Assembly (NCBI GenBank): GCA_021789455.1
Contig: JAJYJN010000010.1
Coordinates: forward strand, 1-25,139
DNA length: 25,139 bases
From: a bacterium
GTDB lineage: Bacteria > SZUA-79 > Acidulodesulfobacterales > Acidulodesulfobacteraceae
Reading direction: 5' to 3'
How positions within the stretch are numbered: the first letter of the stretch is position 1; every line of letters starts with the position of its first letter. The translations under genes were made by a program, and so were the position numbers. Shown piece after piece: positions 7,677 through 15,720 of this stretch. The notes under the pieces are model-generated. The model did no database searches and was not told the origin of the DNA. It saw only the letters and a list, made by a program, of their open reading frames with translations.

Positions 7677-8234
7677 TTACAAACAATATTTGTTAAGACA
7701 GGCATATTCGCCTAACGATTTGCGCTGAGGACGTTTAATTTCGTCGTTTCTCTGTTTTTCGCTTAAAACCGGATCAATATCTTCTTTATGCTTGCCGAAT
7801 ATAATAAGAGTAACAACTTCCATGTCTTCCGGAGATTTTATAACTCCCTTAACTATCTCAGGGTTATAACCTGCTATAGGATGTGCGACGTAACCGAGTT
7901 CGGTAGCCTTGAGAATAAGAAAAGCAGAAGCCATTCCCGTGTCGAAAAGATAATATTTTCTATAATCAAGGACGCAGTCGTCGGCTGCTTTAGATAAAAC
8001 TGCTATTATCATAGAAGCGTTCTGCGCCCAAGCGTTGCCTTTCGCAAGAGCTGTTTTCAATTCTTTAAGAACCGTATCTTCATAAACGAACACAAACTTC
8101 CATGGCTGATGATTATAACAGGATGCCGAAAGCGAAGCCGACTGAGCTAGCGTCTTTATAAGGTCTTCGCTTATTTCGGTTTTTTCCAACGACCTGTAAG
8201 CTCTTCTTGATTCTATTATATCTGATAAGTCCAT
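7677..8234 (-). CDS. Nitroreductase-family FMN oxidoreductase
   Basis: A 185-residue flavoprotein of the nitroreductase superfamily. The N-terminal SRRAYRSLE (9-17) gives the phosphate-binding arginines for FMN, and NHQPWKFVFV is the flavin-contacting segment. The rest fits the short nitroreductases that use NAD(P)H to reduce quinones, nitro compounds or unknown substrates. The C-terminus carries two cysteines (EYACLNKYCL), which I cannot assign. A GGAG lies upstream of the ATG. The substrate is unknown. No partner gene is adjacent; the gene upstream on this strand encodes a small antitoxin-like protein. Confidence 0.9.
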   Translation of the reverse strand: MDLSDIIESRRAYRSLEKTEISEDLIKTLAQSASLSASCYNHQPWKFVFVYEDTVLKELKTALAKGNAWAQNASMIIAVLSKAADDCVLDYRKYYLFDTGMASAFLILKATELGYVAHPIAGYNPEIVKGVIKSPEDMEVVTLIIFGKHKEDIDPVLSEKQRNDEIKRPQRKSLGEYACLNKYCL

Positions 8235-8315
8235 TTTTATTCTCCGTATATTTAATTAATATGAAATGTGAATTTAATATAAATCTGAATATTTCTATGC
8301 AAAATTAAAATTATC

Positions 8316-8537
8316 CTACCGATCATTCATGTCAACCTTTTCGCATCCTTCCATTATAGCGCTTTCAATAAGTTTTAAATCATCCGAAGAAATTGACCCT
8401 CTGAATTTGGAGAGTATATCTCCCTTCACGCCTTTGGGAGATAACGAATTTGCAAAATCCAGAACGCAAAGCTGCATATCGTACGGTAGTTTATCCACCT
8501 GGTTTAATATATTTTCCTTTATATGAGCATTTGCCAT
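8316..8537 (-). CDS. Small antitoxin-like protein without a toxin partner
   Basis: A 73-residue soluble protein that begins MANAHIKENILNQVDKLPYD and ends in LIESAIMEGCEKVDMNDR. This layout (a helical N-terminus with an LPYDMQLCVLDFAN-type segment, then a short SISSDDLKLI tail) resembles DUF2281-like proteins and small proteins often found before PIN-domain or RelE-type toxins. AAAGGCG lies about eight bases upstream of the ATG. The 80 bp downstream on the same strand contain no toxin gene; the next gene is the nitroreductase. It may be an orphan antitoxin or have another role. The family assignment is from memory of similar sequences and is tentative. Confidence 0.6.
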   Translation of the reverse strand: MANAHIKENILNQVDKLPYDMQLCVLDFANSLSPKGVKGDILSKFRGSISSDDLKLIESAIMEGCEKVDMNDR

Positions 8538-8713
8538 ATTAGATCGCCTTTTATATTTTGCATTAAAAATTATATGTTGATATTATTATTTTATCAGCTT
8601 TTTAAATAAATTCCAAACTATAGAAAATTTTTTAAAGTATATACTAAAATGAAATTTTTCTAAAAATCATATATCCCGACAAAAGATTTAAAAAAATAAT
8701 GGGAGACAAAAAA

Positions 8714-8884
8714 ATGAGAAAAACAATAAGTAGTAATTATATAGACGAGGAAGAAAAAGAAATTATAGAGTCCTTAAAGGATATTGAATCAGCCATAATA
8801 ACTCCAATCTTAATTTTTAATTTAAGACAGGTTATCAATAAAATTATAAAAATCTGTTCTATTTCTTGTCCTATACATCGTTAA
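8714..8884 (+). pseudogene. Possible antitoxin-gene remnant
   Basis: An open frame of 56 codons from the ATG at 8714, chosen over the in-frame ATG at 8699 because GGGAG at 8701-8705 is a correctly spaced ribosome-binding site. The first 25 residues (MRKTISSNYIDEEEKEIIES and onward) resemble the N-terminus of BrnA/CopG-type antitoxins, in which an acidic DEEEKEI segment precedes the DNA-binding part. The remaining 30 residues are hydrophobic and basic and do not continue that pattern. No toxin frame is adjacent. This could be a decayed gene, a real short gene, or chance; evidence is weak. Confidence 0.35.
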
Positions 8885-8949
8885 CCGCTTTTTTCAGCGT
8901 ACTTGACACTAAATGACTATACCTTTTTGTCATCTGCGTCGGTTTTAAG

Positions 8950-9026
8950 TGGGGTGGATGACAGGTTTTGAACCTGCGACCACCGGAGTCACAATCCGGG
9001 GCTCTACCAGCTGAGCTACATCCACC
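8950..9026 (-). tRNA. tRNA-His(GTG)
   Basis: Minus-strand cloverleaf. Acceptor stem GTGGATG/CATCCAC with the extra 5' G(-1) opposite C73 that identifies histidine tRNA; anticodon stem CCGGA/TCCGG with loop TTGTGAC, anticodon GTG; T arm with GGTTCAAAACC; encoded CCA at 8950-8952. It is a single gene between the antitoxin-like remnant and the DoxX gene. Confidence 0.97.
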
Positions 9027-9110
9027 GTGAATAAGAATAGAATATATTGTATTATTTTATCAAATTTTAGATTAAATTGAAATATATTTTTTTGATTTGA
9101 TTTATTATGC

Positions 9111-9542
9111 TTAAAACAAAGCGTCGATACCGAGCGTTTTTCCCGAATCCGTAAATATAATAACTAATTCGCATACTATAAACGTCAGATTTATGCCTAA
9201 TTCCGAGGGGCTGATCCAGTACATTGCAAGCAGATAGTTTAAATTCAGAAATATTGCTATAAGAGCGGCAAATCTTGTAAGAAAGCCCGCCGTTAAAAAA
9301 ATGCCTGCGAATAATTCGCCCATAATTATTAAAATAGCGAATAAGAATGCATTTGGAACGGCGACCCTGCTTAAAAATATGCCGTAAAACCATAAAGGGT
9401 CGTGATTTGCAAAATATACTAGTTTAATATGAAAATTTGAAAAAAATTCAGGATTTACCTTAAAGTGCACCGCATAAAGAAAAAACAATCCTATGTATAT
9501 TCTTAAAAAAGCATTCCAGATATTTGAATTTTTTGCCGCCAT
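9111..9542 (-). CDS. DoxX-family membrane protein
   Basis: A 143-residue integral membrane protein with about four hydrophobic segments (roughly 10-26, 55-78, 82-105 and 113-132). The pattern MGELFAGIFLTAGFLTR, followed by a C-terminal segment ending in SGKTLGIDALF, is characteristic of the DoxX family. Members include the DoxD-like subunit of thiosulfate:quinone oxidoreductase, but many are of unknown role, so no sulfur function is claimed. The frame is preferred over an overlapping minus-strand frame at 9067-9393, which has no recognisable features. It is divergent from the phosphoesterase gene at 9730. Confidence 0.85.
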   Translation of the reverse strand: MAAKNSNIWNAFLRIYIGLFFLYAVHFKVNPEFFSNFHIKLVYFANHDPLWFYGIFLSRVAVPNAFLFAILIIMGELFAGIFLTAGFLTRFAALIAIFLNLNYLLAMYWISPSELGINLTFIVCELVIIFTDSGKTLGIDALF

Positions 9543-9684
9543 TTTTAATTTTTATATATATTAAAATATATTTTAATTGTTAATTTGTACCATTATAATA
9601 TAAAATAATTAAAAATAAAATCGTAAAATCTTGGCAAATATTTTCCATTTTATATATTTTCGATATATTATAACGACTGTTTTA

Positions 9685-9708
9685 TGATATAATTTAATCG
9701 TAACGATT
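9685..9708 (+). promoter_or_regulatory. Extended -10 promoter with overlapping inverted repeat
   Basis: TGATATAAT at 9685-9693 is a perfect extended -10 element (TGn plus TATAAT). AATCG-TAA-CGATT (9696-9708), a 5-bp inverted repeat, covers the expected start of transcription. The downstream gene starts 37 bp after the -10. No good -35 is visible, as expected for extended -10 promoters. The inverted repeat as an operator is inference. Confidence 0.5.
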
Positions 9709-9729
9709 TACTCAAATATTTTAATAAAT

Positions 9730-10095
9730 ATGATATTTGTAGTTCACGAACATCATGCAAGCCATCTTCACTGGGATTTAAGGATAGAAGAAAACGGTAT
9801 GCTGACTTCTTTTGCTTTGCCTAAAGAACCGCCGTTAGAATCCGGCAAAAAAAATCTATCGATAAAAGTAGAAGAACATCCTCTTGCTTATGCAAACTTT
9901 GAAGGCACTATACCGGAAGGTCATTACGGAGCCGGAAGGGTAAAGATTTGGGACAAGGGTGAATATGCGCTTATTAAAAAAGATAAAAAGAAATATGTTC
10001 TGGATTTTAACGGAAATAAACTCAAAGGGGAATACACGCTATTAAAATTCGACAAAGCCGGTGAAAACGACTGGCTGTTTTTTAAAAATCACTAA
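9730..10095 (+). CDS. Stand-alone LigD-type DNA 3'-phosphoesterase domain protein
   Basis: A 121-residue protein consisting only of the 3'-phosphoesterase (PE) domain found at the N-terminus of many bacterial LigD proteins. That domain trims 3'-phosphate or 3'-ribonucleoside ends before ligation in non-homologous end joining. The catalytic set of Pseudomonas LigD is present with identical spacing: His8, His14, Asp16 and Arg18 in HHASHLHWDLR, then His50 and Tyr54 in EEHPLAYANFEG. GHYGAGRVKIWDKG (from 65) is also typical. The ATG has no Shine-Dalgarno sequence, and an in-frame stop 45 bp upstream excludes a longer N-terminus, so it lacks the about 34 residues before the first His in LigD. No ligase, polymerase or Ku gene is in the window. 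It precedes tal by 62 bp. Confidence 0.92.
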   Translation: MIFVVHEHHASHLHWDLRIEENGMLTSFALPKEPPLESGKKNLSIKVEEHPLAYANFEGTIPEGHYGAGRVKIWDKGEYALIKKDKKKYVLDFNGNKLKGEYTLLKFDKAGENDWLFFKNH

Positions 10096-10157
10096 AAAAT
10101 TAAAAATTATTAAATTTTATATAAAACGTCAATATATCAATATAGGAGGATATCGCA

Positions 10158-11315
10158 ATGAACGTCGATTTCGTCGTTTCTAATAACGGTAATTTTAAAA
10201 AAATGCTTTCATGCGGGCAAAGTCCATGGCTAGATAATATTTCAAGATGTATGATAGATTCGGGCGACCTTGAAAAATTAGTCAAAAACGGCGTTATTAC
10301 AGGCATAACGTCAAATCCTTCAATATTTGAAAAATCGATTAATTCAGGAAAATGCGGATATCCCGAAAAGATTAAAAAGCTTGCGGCGGATAAATTAACT
10401 CCGTTTGAAATATACGATACCATAACAAGGGAAGATATAAAATCTGCGGCTCAAATACTTAAGCCGGTTTACGAAAAATCCGGCGGCAAGGACGGGTTCG
10501 TGAGCATAGAAGTTTCTCCGGATATAGCAACCGATGCCAAAACTTCGACGGAAGAAGCTCTTAGGATTTTTTCGCTTATCAACGAAAAAAACATCCTTAT
10601 TAAAATACCGGCTACGAAAGAAGGGTTGGAAATTATACCCGTCCTTATAGCTAAAGGAATCAATATTAACGTTACTTTAATGTTTTCTTTAAATCATTAT
10701 ATAGACGTAGCAAATGCTTATATAAAAGGATTAAAGACGGCTTATGCCAACGGCTATAATCTATCAAGCATAAATTCCGTCGCAAGCATTTTTATCAGCA
10801 GGGTAGATACCATGGTCGATAAAACGATTAACGATTTAATTAGCGGCGAAGCGGCAAGCAATACCGCAAAAAAAGAGAAACTTGCCGGTTTAATCGGAAA
10901 AGCCGGAGTTGCAAATTCCAAAATAATTTTTAATAAATTTAACGAAATATTTAACGGCAGCGATTTTTCGGCATTAAAATCTAAAGGCGCAAATCCGCAA
11001 AGACTCTTATTTGCAAGCACGAGCACAAAAAACCCGTCATATTACGATTTGAAATACGTCGAGCCGTTCATAGGTAAAAATACCGTAAACACCCTGCCGG
11101 ACGAGACTATAGAGCATATTGCCGACCACGGTAATATAATGCCGGATACAGCTTCATTAGAGTTTGACGAATCGTTGAAAACAGTTAACGAACTTATGGA
11201 ATTAGGGATTGATTTAAATAAGGTCGGGGATAGACTTCAAAACGACGGAGTAAAATCTTTTGAAGATGCTTACGAAAAACTTTTGCAGTCGATAAAAAAC
11301 ACTGCGGAGATTTAA
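10158..11315 (+). CDS. tal: Transaldolase
   Basis: A 385-residue cytoplasmic enzyme of the non-oxidative pentose phosphate pathway. It moves a dihydroxyacetone unit between sedoheptulose 7-phosphate and glyceraldehyde 3-phosphate. The Schiff-base lysine is Lys149 in LIKIPAT. SPWLDNISR (22-30) with Asp25, GITSNPSIFEKS (49-60) and VNTLPDETIEHIADHG place it in the longer transaldolase group often fused to glucose-6-phosphate isomerase; here it is unfused. The start is supported by AGGAGG nine bases upstream. It is followed by transketolase on the same strand after a 74-bp gap, so the two are probably cotranscribed. Confidence 0.96.
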   Translation: MNVDFVVSNNGNFKKMLSCGQSPWLDNISRCMIDSGDLEKLVKNGVITGITSNPSIFEKSINSGKCGYPEKIKKLAADKLTPFEIYDTITREDIKSAAQILKPVYEKSGGKDGFVSIEVSPDIATDAKTSTEEALRIFSLINEKNILIKIPATKEGLEIIPVLIAKGININVTLMFSLNHYIDVANAYIKGLKTAYANGYNLSSINSVASIFISRVDTMVDKTINDLISGEAASNTAKKEKLAGLIGKAGVANSKIIFNKFNEIFNGSDFSALKSKGANPQRLLFASTSTKNPSYYDLKYVEPFIGKNTVNTLPDETIEHIADHGNIMPDTASLEFDESLKTVNELMELGIDLNKVGDRLQNDGVKSFEDAYEKLLQSIKNTAEI

Positions 11316-11389
11316 ATATATACTGATTGGCATTTTTTTGTAATAATTTAAAATTTTTAATGTTAATATTTTAAAAAGAGGTAAATATA

Positions 11390-13327
11390 ATGGATTTAAA
11401 AAGAAATTTTGAAGCGGATAAACTTGGCGAAAACGAATTAAATTTTTTAAAAGATTTTACTAAAAAATGCCGCGGCGACATTTTAAAAATGACTACTATA
11501 GCATCTTCTGGACATCCGGGCGGTTCTATGTCGTCGATAGATATTTATGCAGTATTGTATGGTTTTTGCAATATAGACCCTAAAAATCCATTCAAACCTG
11601 AAAGAGACCGTATCGTAGTAAGCCATGGACATACTTCGCCGGGCGTTTATTCCGCTCTTGGAAATTACGGATTCTTCGACGTCGAAGATGCAATTATATC
11701 TTTTAGAACTGCAGGCTATCCGTTTGAAGGACATATAGAAAAAACCGTACCCGGCGTAGAATGGGATACCGGCAACCTGGGGCAGGGTCTTTCGGCCGCG
11801 TGTGCATTTGCTTTAAGTTCAAAACTGCATGAGTATAATAATCATGTTTATTGCGTTATGGGCGACGGAGAGCAGGCTAAAGGTCAAATAGGCGAAGCAA
11901 GAAGATTTGCCGTTAAATATAAATTGAATAACCTTACCGTAATCGTCGATAAAAACGGACTTCAAATAGGCGGTAAAACGGTTGACGTTATGCCCGATAA
12001 TATCGAAGAAAATTTTAAAGCCGACGGATTTCACGTTATAACAATAAACGGGCATGATTTTAACGAAATATACACAGCTATAAAACAGTCGCATTCAATA
12101 AATTCTCCAGTTGCTATAATAGCTAACACCGTTATGGGGAAAGGCGTTTCCTTTATGGAAAACCAAGCTAAATTTCACGGAGCTACGCTAAATATCGAAG
12201 ACTGCAAAAAAGCCCTTGCGGAATTAGGCGAAAAAGACAATTTAGACGAAATTATAGCTAAAAAGAAAGCAGGTTTTAGCATAAAACCTCTTCCTAAAAG
12301 AAATAATAATTTCTTAATCTTAAAAGACGAAGGAAAGAAAATAGTTTATACCCGCGAAAAGAACACTGATAACCGTTCAGCTTTCGGAAACGCTCTTGCC
12401 GATATTGCAAATACTTATAAAGAAAAAAACGGCGAACAAAAAAATCTTCCTTTTGCGGTATTCGACTGCGACTTAGAAGGATCGGTAAAAACCGGAGCAT
12501 TTAGAAAAGCTTTTCCTGATAATTTTTTTGAATCCGGAATAGAAGAACACAATACGGCGGTAATTTCCGGCGCTCTTTCAACGGATAATATTCTGACTTT
12601 TTTTGCGGATTTTGGAGTTTTCGGCGTGGACGAAACATACAACCAGCAAAGATTAAACGATATTAACCATACAAACCTTAAAGTAGTCTGCACCCATTGC
12701 GGAATAGACGTCGGCGAAGACGGGAAAACCCATCAGTGCATCGACTACTTCGGGCTTCTTAACTCTACTTTCGGATTTAAAGTTATATTGCCGGCAGACC
12801 CAAACCAGACCGATAGAGCAACGCGCTATATAGCGAACAATGAAGGAAACTTTGGAATAATAATGGGAAGATCTATAATTCCGGTCATACTCGACGAAAA
12901 CGACAGACCTTTTTTCGGCGAAAATTATGAATTTAAATACGGCAAAATGGACGTAATAAGAGACGGCAAAGATGCTGCGATAATATCTACGGGTAATATG
13001 CTGTCTCATGCTTTAAAAGGCTGGGAAATGCTTAAAAAAGACGGTATAAACGCGATGCTTTTAAACGTATCGTGTCCAAGCGACATAGACGTCCAAGACC
13101 TTAAACTTGCCTCAAAAACAGGCTTCATTGTAACGATAGAAGATCATAACGTCAAAACCGGAGTAGGGACTTCGATAGGTTCAATGCTAGCAGAAAACGG
13201 AATATCCGTAAAATTTAGAAAAATGGGAGCAAAGTTTTACAGCTCATCGGGTAAACCGGAAGATTTATACAAACTTGCAGGTTTATCCTCCGAAGACCTA
13301 TATAATTTTATAAAAAAAGAATTATAA
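11390..13327 (+). CDS. tkt: Transketolase
   Basis: A 645-residue thiamine-diphosphate enzyme that transfers two-carbon ketol units between pentose and other sugar phosphates. All three domains are in one chain. The N-terminal part has GHPGGSMSSIDIYAV (41-55), SHGHTSPGVYSALG and the ThDP/metal motif GDGEQAKGQ (158-166) with a downstream Asn (VDKNG). The pyrimidine-binding part has GIEEHN, with the catalytic Glu, and FFADFGVFGVDETYNQQR. A C-terminal domain follows from about 520. Length is typical of fused enzymes. An AGAGGT lies upstream of the ATG. Directly downstream of tal and convergent with zwf. Confidence 0.96.
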   Translation: MDLKRNFEADKLGENELNFLKDFTKKCRGDILKMTTIASSGHPGGSMSSIDIYAVLYGFCNIDPKNPFKPERDRIVVSHGHTSPGVYSALGNYGFFDVEDAIISFRTAGYPFEGHIEKTVPGVEWDTGNLGQGLSAACAFALSSKLHEYNNHVYCVMGDGEQAKGQIGEARRFAVKYKLNNLTVIVDKNGLQIGGKTVDVMPDNIEENFKADGFHVITINGHDFNEIYTAIKQSHSINSPVAIIANTVMGKGVSFMENQAKFHGATLNIEDCKKALAELGEKDNLDEIIAKKKAGFSIKPLPKRNNNFLILKDEGKKIVYTREKNTDNRSAFGNALADIANTYKEKNGEQKNLPFAVFDCDLEGSVKTGAFRKAFPDNFFESGIEEHNTAVISGALSTDNILTFFADFGVFGVDETYNQQRLNDINHTNLKVVCTHCGIDVGEDGKTHQCIDYFGLLNSTFGFKVILPADPNQTDRATRYIANNEGNFGIIMGRSIIPVILDENDRPFFGENYEFKYGKMDVIRDGKDAAIISTGNMLSHALKGWEMLKKDGINAMLLNVSCPSDIDVQDLKLASKTGFIVTIEDHNVKTGVGTSIGSMLAENGISVKFRKMGAKFYSSSGKPEDLYKLAGLSSEDLYNFIKKEL

Positions 13328-13342
13328 TATATCATAAATCTT

Positions 13343-13429
13343 AAGCCGCGAAGAGAGGAGATTGCTTCGTCTAAAATCACGGTGCCGTAATTCAATTCCG
13401 ACACCGTCACAATTTTGCATAAGCGGCTT
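13343..13429. repeat. Structured element between tkt and zwf (three-stem fold; possible bidirectional terminator)
   Basis: The gap between convergent tkt and zwf contains an outer stem AAGCCGC (13343-13349) / GCGGCTT (13423-13429), a small hairpin CGAAG/CTTCG (13349-13353 with 13365-13369) and a longer hairpin ACGGTG/CACCGT (13379-13384 with 13402-13407) that continues inward with CG and AATT pairs. Together they could form a three-way junction followed by TTTT on plus. The segment GAGATTGCTTCGTC inside it matches the core of widespread dispersed bacterial repeats that read GAGATTGCTTCG...CGCAATGAC. Folding is seen by base pairing; terminator function and repeat membership are inferred. Confidence 0.5.
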
Positions 13430-14932
13430 TTACGCTACGTTATTCCATGCCCTGCCGTCCGCATTTATAAGTTCGTCTGCCTCTTTCGGACCCCATGAAC
13501 CTGCATCGTAATTTGGAAAAACGGGCGGTTCCATTTTAGACCAGCCGTTCATTATGGACGTAATCAACTGCCATGCTATAAGCATATCGTCGTATCTTGC
13601 GAAAAGAGTCTGGTCTCCAAGTATAACGTCGTATATCAAACGTTCATAAGCATCCGGCGGCGAAAGCCTGAAAGAAGATTTGTAGTTAAAAACCATACAG
13701 ACCGGTTCTATATCCATAACGAAACCCGGTTTTTTTGCACCTATATTTATTGATATCCCTTCATTAGGTTGAATCGTTATAATTATAGAGTTCTGCTTTA
13801 TGTTTTCTATACCAGCCTTGGCAAATAAACTGTAAGGAAGTTTTTTAAAATAAACCGCTATTTCCGTTTTATGCGTCTTTAATCTTTTTCCGGCTCTTAA
13901 ATAAAAAGGAACTCCAGCCCACCTATAATTATCGACGTATAGTTTCATAGCCGCATACGTATCGGTAATAGAATTTGCGTTTATCCCTTCTTCTTCCTTG
14001 TAGCCTACAACCTGCTTGCCGTCGATTACGCCCCTGTCGTACTGCCCTCTTACCGTATATTTCTTAACGTCGTTAAGGCTTAAAGGCCTTACGCTTTTTA
14101 ATAACTTTACCTTTTCGTTCCTTATATCGTCGGCATCGAACAAAGCCGGCGGCTCTATCGCTACTAACGAAAGCAGCTGCATCATGTGATTTTGCATCAT
14201 ATCTCTTATAGTTCCGGATTTGTCGAAATACCCGGCCCTAAGTCCTACGCCGATAGATTCTAAGGCGGATATCTGCACGTGGTCTATATATTTATTGTTC
14301 CAAATAGGTTCGAATATTGCGTTCGAAAACCTGAACGCAAGAATATTTTGAACCGTTTCTTTGCCGAGATAATGATCTATCCTGTATATGTCTTCCTCTT
14401 TAAACACGGACAACAGATGTTCGTTGAGTTCCTTTGCGCTTTTATAGTCGTATCCGAAAGGTTTTTCGATAACTATCTTAGAAAAACCTTCCCCCTTAAA
14501 GTCTTCCGAAACCAAATCAGCATTTTTTATGCCTTCTATGGCATCGTTATAAACGCTCGGAGGAGTAGAAAGATAATATACTATGTTTTTTGGGATTTTA
14601 TATTCGTTAGATTTAGAGGTTATAAATTTACCTAATTCAGTATAACTTTCAATCTTATCGTACATGGAAGGCAAATAATAAATGTGTTTTGAAAACTTTA
14701 AAAAATCTTCTTCGTAAATAGGTCTTTTCCTGCAATGGCTGTTTAATGAAGAAAATATAGATTTTCTAAATTCCTCGTCATTCATTTTTGTCCTTGCAAA
14801 ACCTATTAACACGAACGATTCAGGAAAAAAACCTTCTTCCCATAAACTATAAAGAGCGGGAAAGATTTTTATATGCGCAAGATCTCCGCTTGCGCCGAAA
14901 ATCACGATTATGGACGGTTTTAAATCTGCCAT
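13430..14932 (-). CDS. zwf: Glucose-6-phosphate 1-dehydrogenase
   Basis: A 500-residue enzyme that oxidises glucose 6-phosphate to 6-phosphoglucono-lactone with NAD(P)+, the entry to the oxidative pentose phosphate pathway. The nucleotide-binding motif is GASGDLA (13-19). The conserved EKPFG (156-160) and active-site RIDHYLGKE (184-192, with His187) follow. Length is typical (about 490). CGGAG lies upstream of the ATG. On the minus strand the order is gnd, cyclase-family hydrolase, zwf, with 113 bp before zwf that contain an AT-rich hairpin. Convergent with tkt across the structured element. Confidence 0.97.
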   Translation of the reverse strand: MADLKPSIIVIFGASGDLAHIKIFPALYSLWEEGFFPESFVLIGFARTKMNDEEFRKSIFSSLNSHCRKRPIYEEDFLKFSKHIYYLPSMYDKIESYTELGKFITSKSNEYKIPKNIVYYLSTPPSVYNDAIEGIKNADLVSEDFKGEGFSKIVIEKPFGYDYKSAKELNEHLLSVFKEEDIYRIDHYLGKETVQNILAFRFSNAIFEPIWNNKYIDHVQISALESIGVGLRAGYFDKSGTIRDMMQNHMMQLLSLVAIEPPALFDADDIRNEKVKLLKSVRPLSLNDVKKYTVRGQYDRGVIDGKQVVGYKEEEGINANSITDTYAAMKLYVDNYRWAGVPFYLRAGKRLKTHKTEIAVYFKKLPYSLFAKAGIENIKQNSIIITIQPNEGISINIGAKKPGFVMDIEPVCMVFNYKSSFRLSPPDAYERLIYDVILGDQTLFARYDDMLIAWQLITSIMNGWSKMEPPVFPNYDAGSWGPKEADELINADGRAWNNVA

Positions 14933-14985
14933 TTTTTCTCCGTAAATATTATATATATAGTGCGGCTTACAATATGCTTTATATA

Positions 14986-15013
14986 CCCAAAATTGCCGAT
15001 AGAAAATTTTGGG
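14986..15013 (-). other. Hairpin in the leader of zwf
   Basis: A perfect 9-bp inverted repeat, CCCAAAATT (14986-14994) and AATTTTGGG (15005-15013), with a 10-nt loop, between the cyclase gene and zwf. On the minus strand it is followed by TATATAAAG rather than a T-run, so it is not a standard terminator. It could be a processing or stabilising structure. Confidence 0.4.
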
Positions 15014-15046
15014 ATATACTTCCCTATATTATTTTTCCGTTATTTT

Positions 15047-15673
15047 TTATTTCTGCAAAATAACTCTTGCGGGAGCGCCGTTAGAATCTTTAATTTTTAC
15101 GGGAAGAGCCATTAAATTATAATCGCCTGGTTCTACGCCATACAGATTAAGGCCTTCTATAATAACGACTCCGGCGCCGAGCAAAGTTTTGTGGGTATCG
15201 TGACCTATATGATAACCTTCTACGGAAAGGTAATCGACCCCCACTAGTACTACGCCTTTTTCAACCATATATTTTGACGCTTCCGGATTGACGCAAACAT
15301 AATCGGCATGGAAGTTTTTATCCCCGCTGTTTATCCACTCCGAATTTTTTGTTTTAAAAATAAGCCTGTCGCCTTTTTTTATATTCAAAGGCTCTAAAAA
15401 ATCCCTGTTAATAGGCGAAACGATAGGCGGCACTTCTATTACCCTGCAATTACCTATTAAATTATTTATGTCTAATCTGTCTATTCCGATTCCGTTATCG
15501 ATAAAATGTTTTGGAGCATCTATATGCGTACCGGTATGAACCCCGCAGGTTATTTTACTGTTGTTTGCCGCAGCCCCTTTTTTTATCTGAGAATAATTAT
15601 CTATCTCTATCTCGGGATCGCTCGGCCAGTGCAGCATACCGTCCGTTATTTCCATGCTTACGTCGATAAACAT
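15047..15673 (-). CDS. Cyclase-family (kynurenine formamidase-like) metal-dependent hydrolase
   Basis: A 208-residue protein of the cyclase/KynB family (PF04199-type). The metal site HTGTHIDAPKH (46-56) supplies His46, His50, Asp52 and His56, matching the HxGTHxDxPxH signature. The C-terminal IIEGLNLYGVEPGDYNLMAL and GAPARVILQK complete the family pattern. Known members hydrolyse N-formylkynurenine, isatin or other amide and ester rings. There are no tryptophan-degradation genes here. Instead it lies between gnd and zwf on the same strand, where a 6-phosphogluconolactonase is often found. AGAGGTC precedes the ATG. The family is clear; the substrate is unknown. Confidence 0.9.
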   Translation of the reverse strand: MFIDVSMEITDGMLHWPSDPEIEIDNYSQIKKGAAANNSKITCGVHTGTHIDAPKHFIDNGIGIDRLDINNLIGNCRVIEVPPIVSPINRDFLEPLNIKKGDRLIFKTKNSEWINSGDKNFHADYVCVNPEASKYMVEKGVVLVGVDYLSVEGYHIGHDTHKTLLGAGVVIIEGLNLYGVEPGDYNLMALPVKIKDSNGAPARVILQK

Positions 15674-15720
15674 AATATGACCTCTTTAATTTTATTGTCA
15701 TTACGATTTTTTACATTTTA

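Noticed and set aside
8903..8933. TTGACA and ATGAC/GTCAT inverted repeat between the antitoxin remnant and tRNA-His
   Set aside because: No -10 at usable spacing follows the TTGACA on plus, and the stem is short; it may only be the tail of the tRNA transcript.
9067..9393. 108-codon minus-strand frame overlapping the DoxX gene
   Set aside because: It lies in another frame of the same strand, has no recognisable features, and the DoxX frame has clear family motifs and membrane segments.
12653..13009. 118-codon minus-strand frame within transketolase
   Set aside because: It is fully antisense to a well-supported gene and shows no domain.
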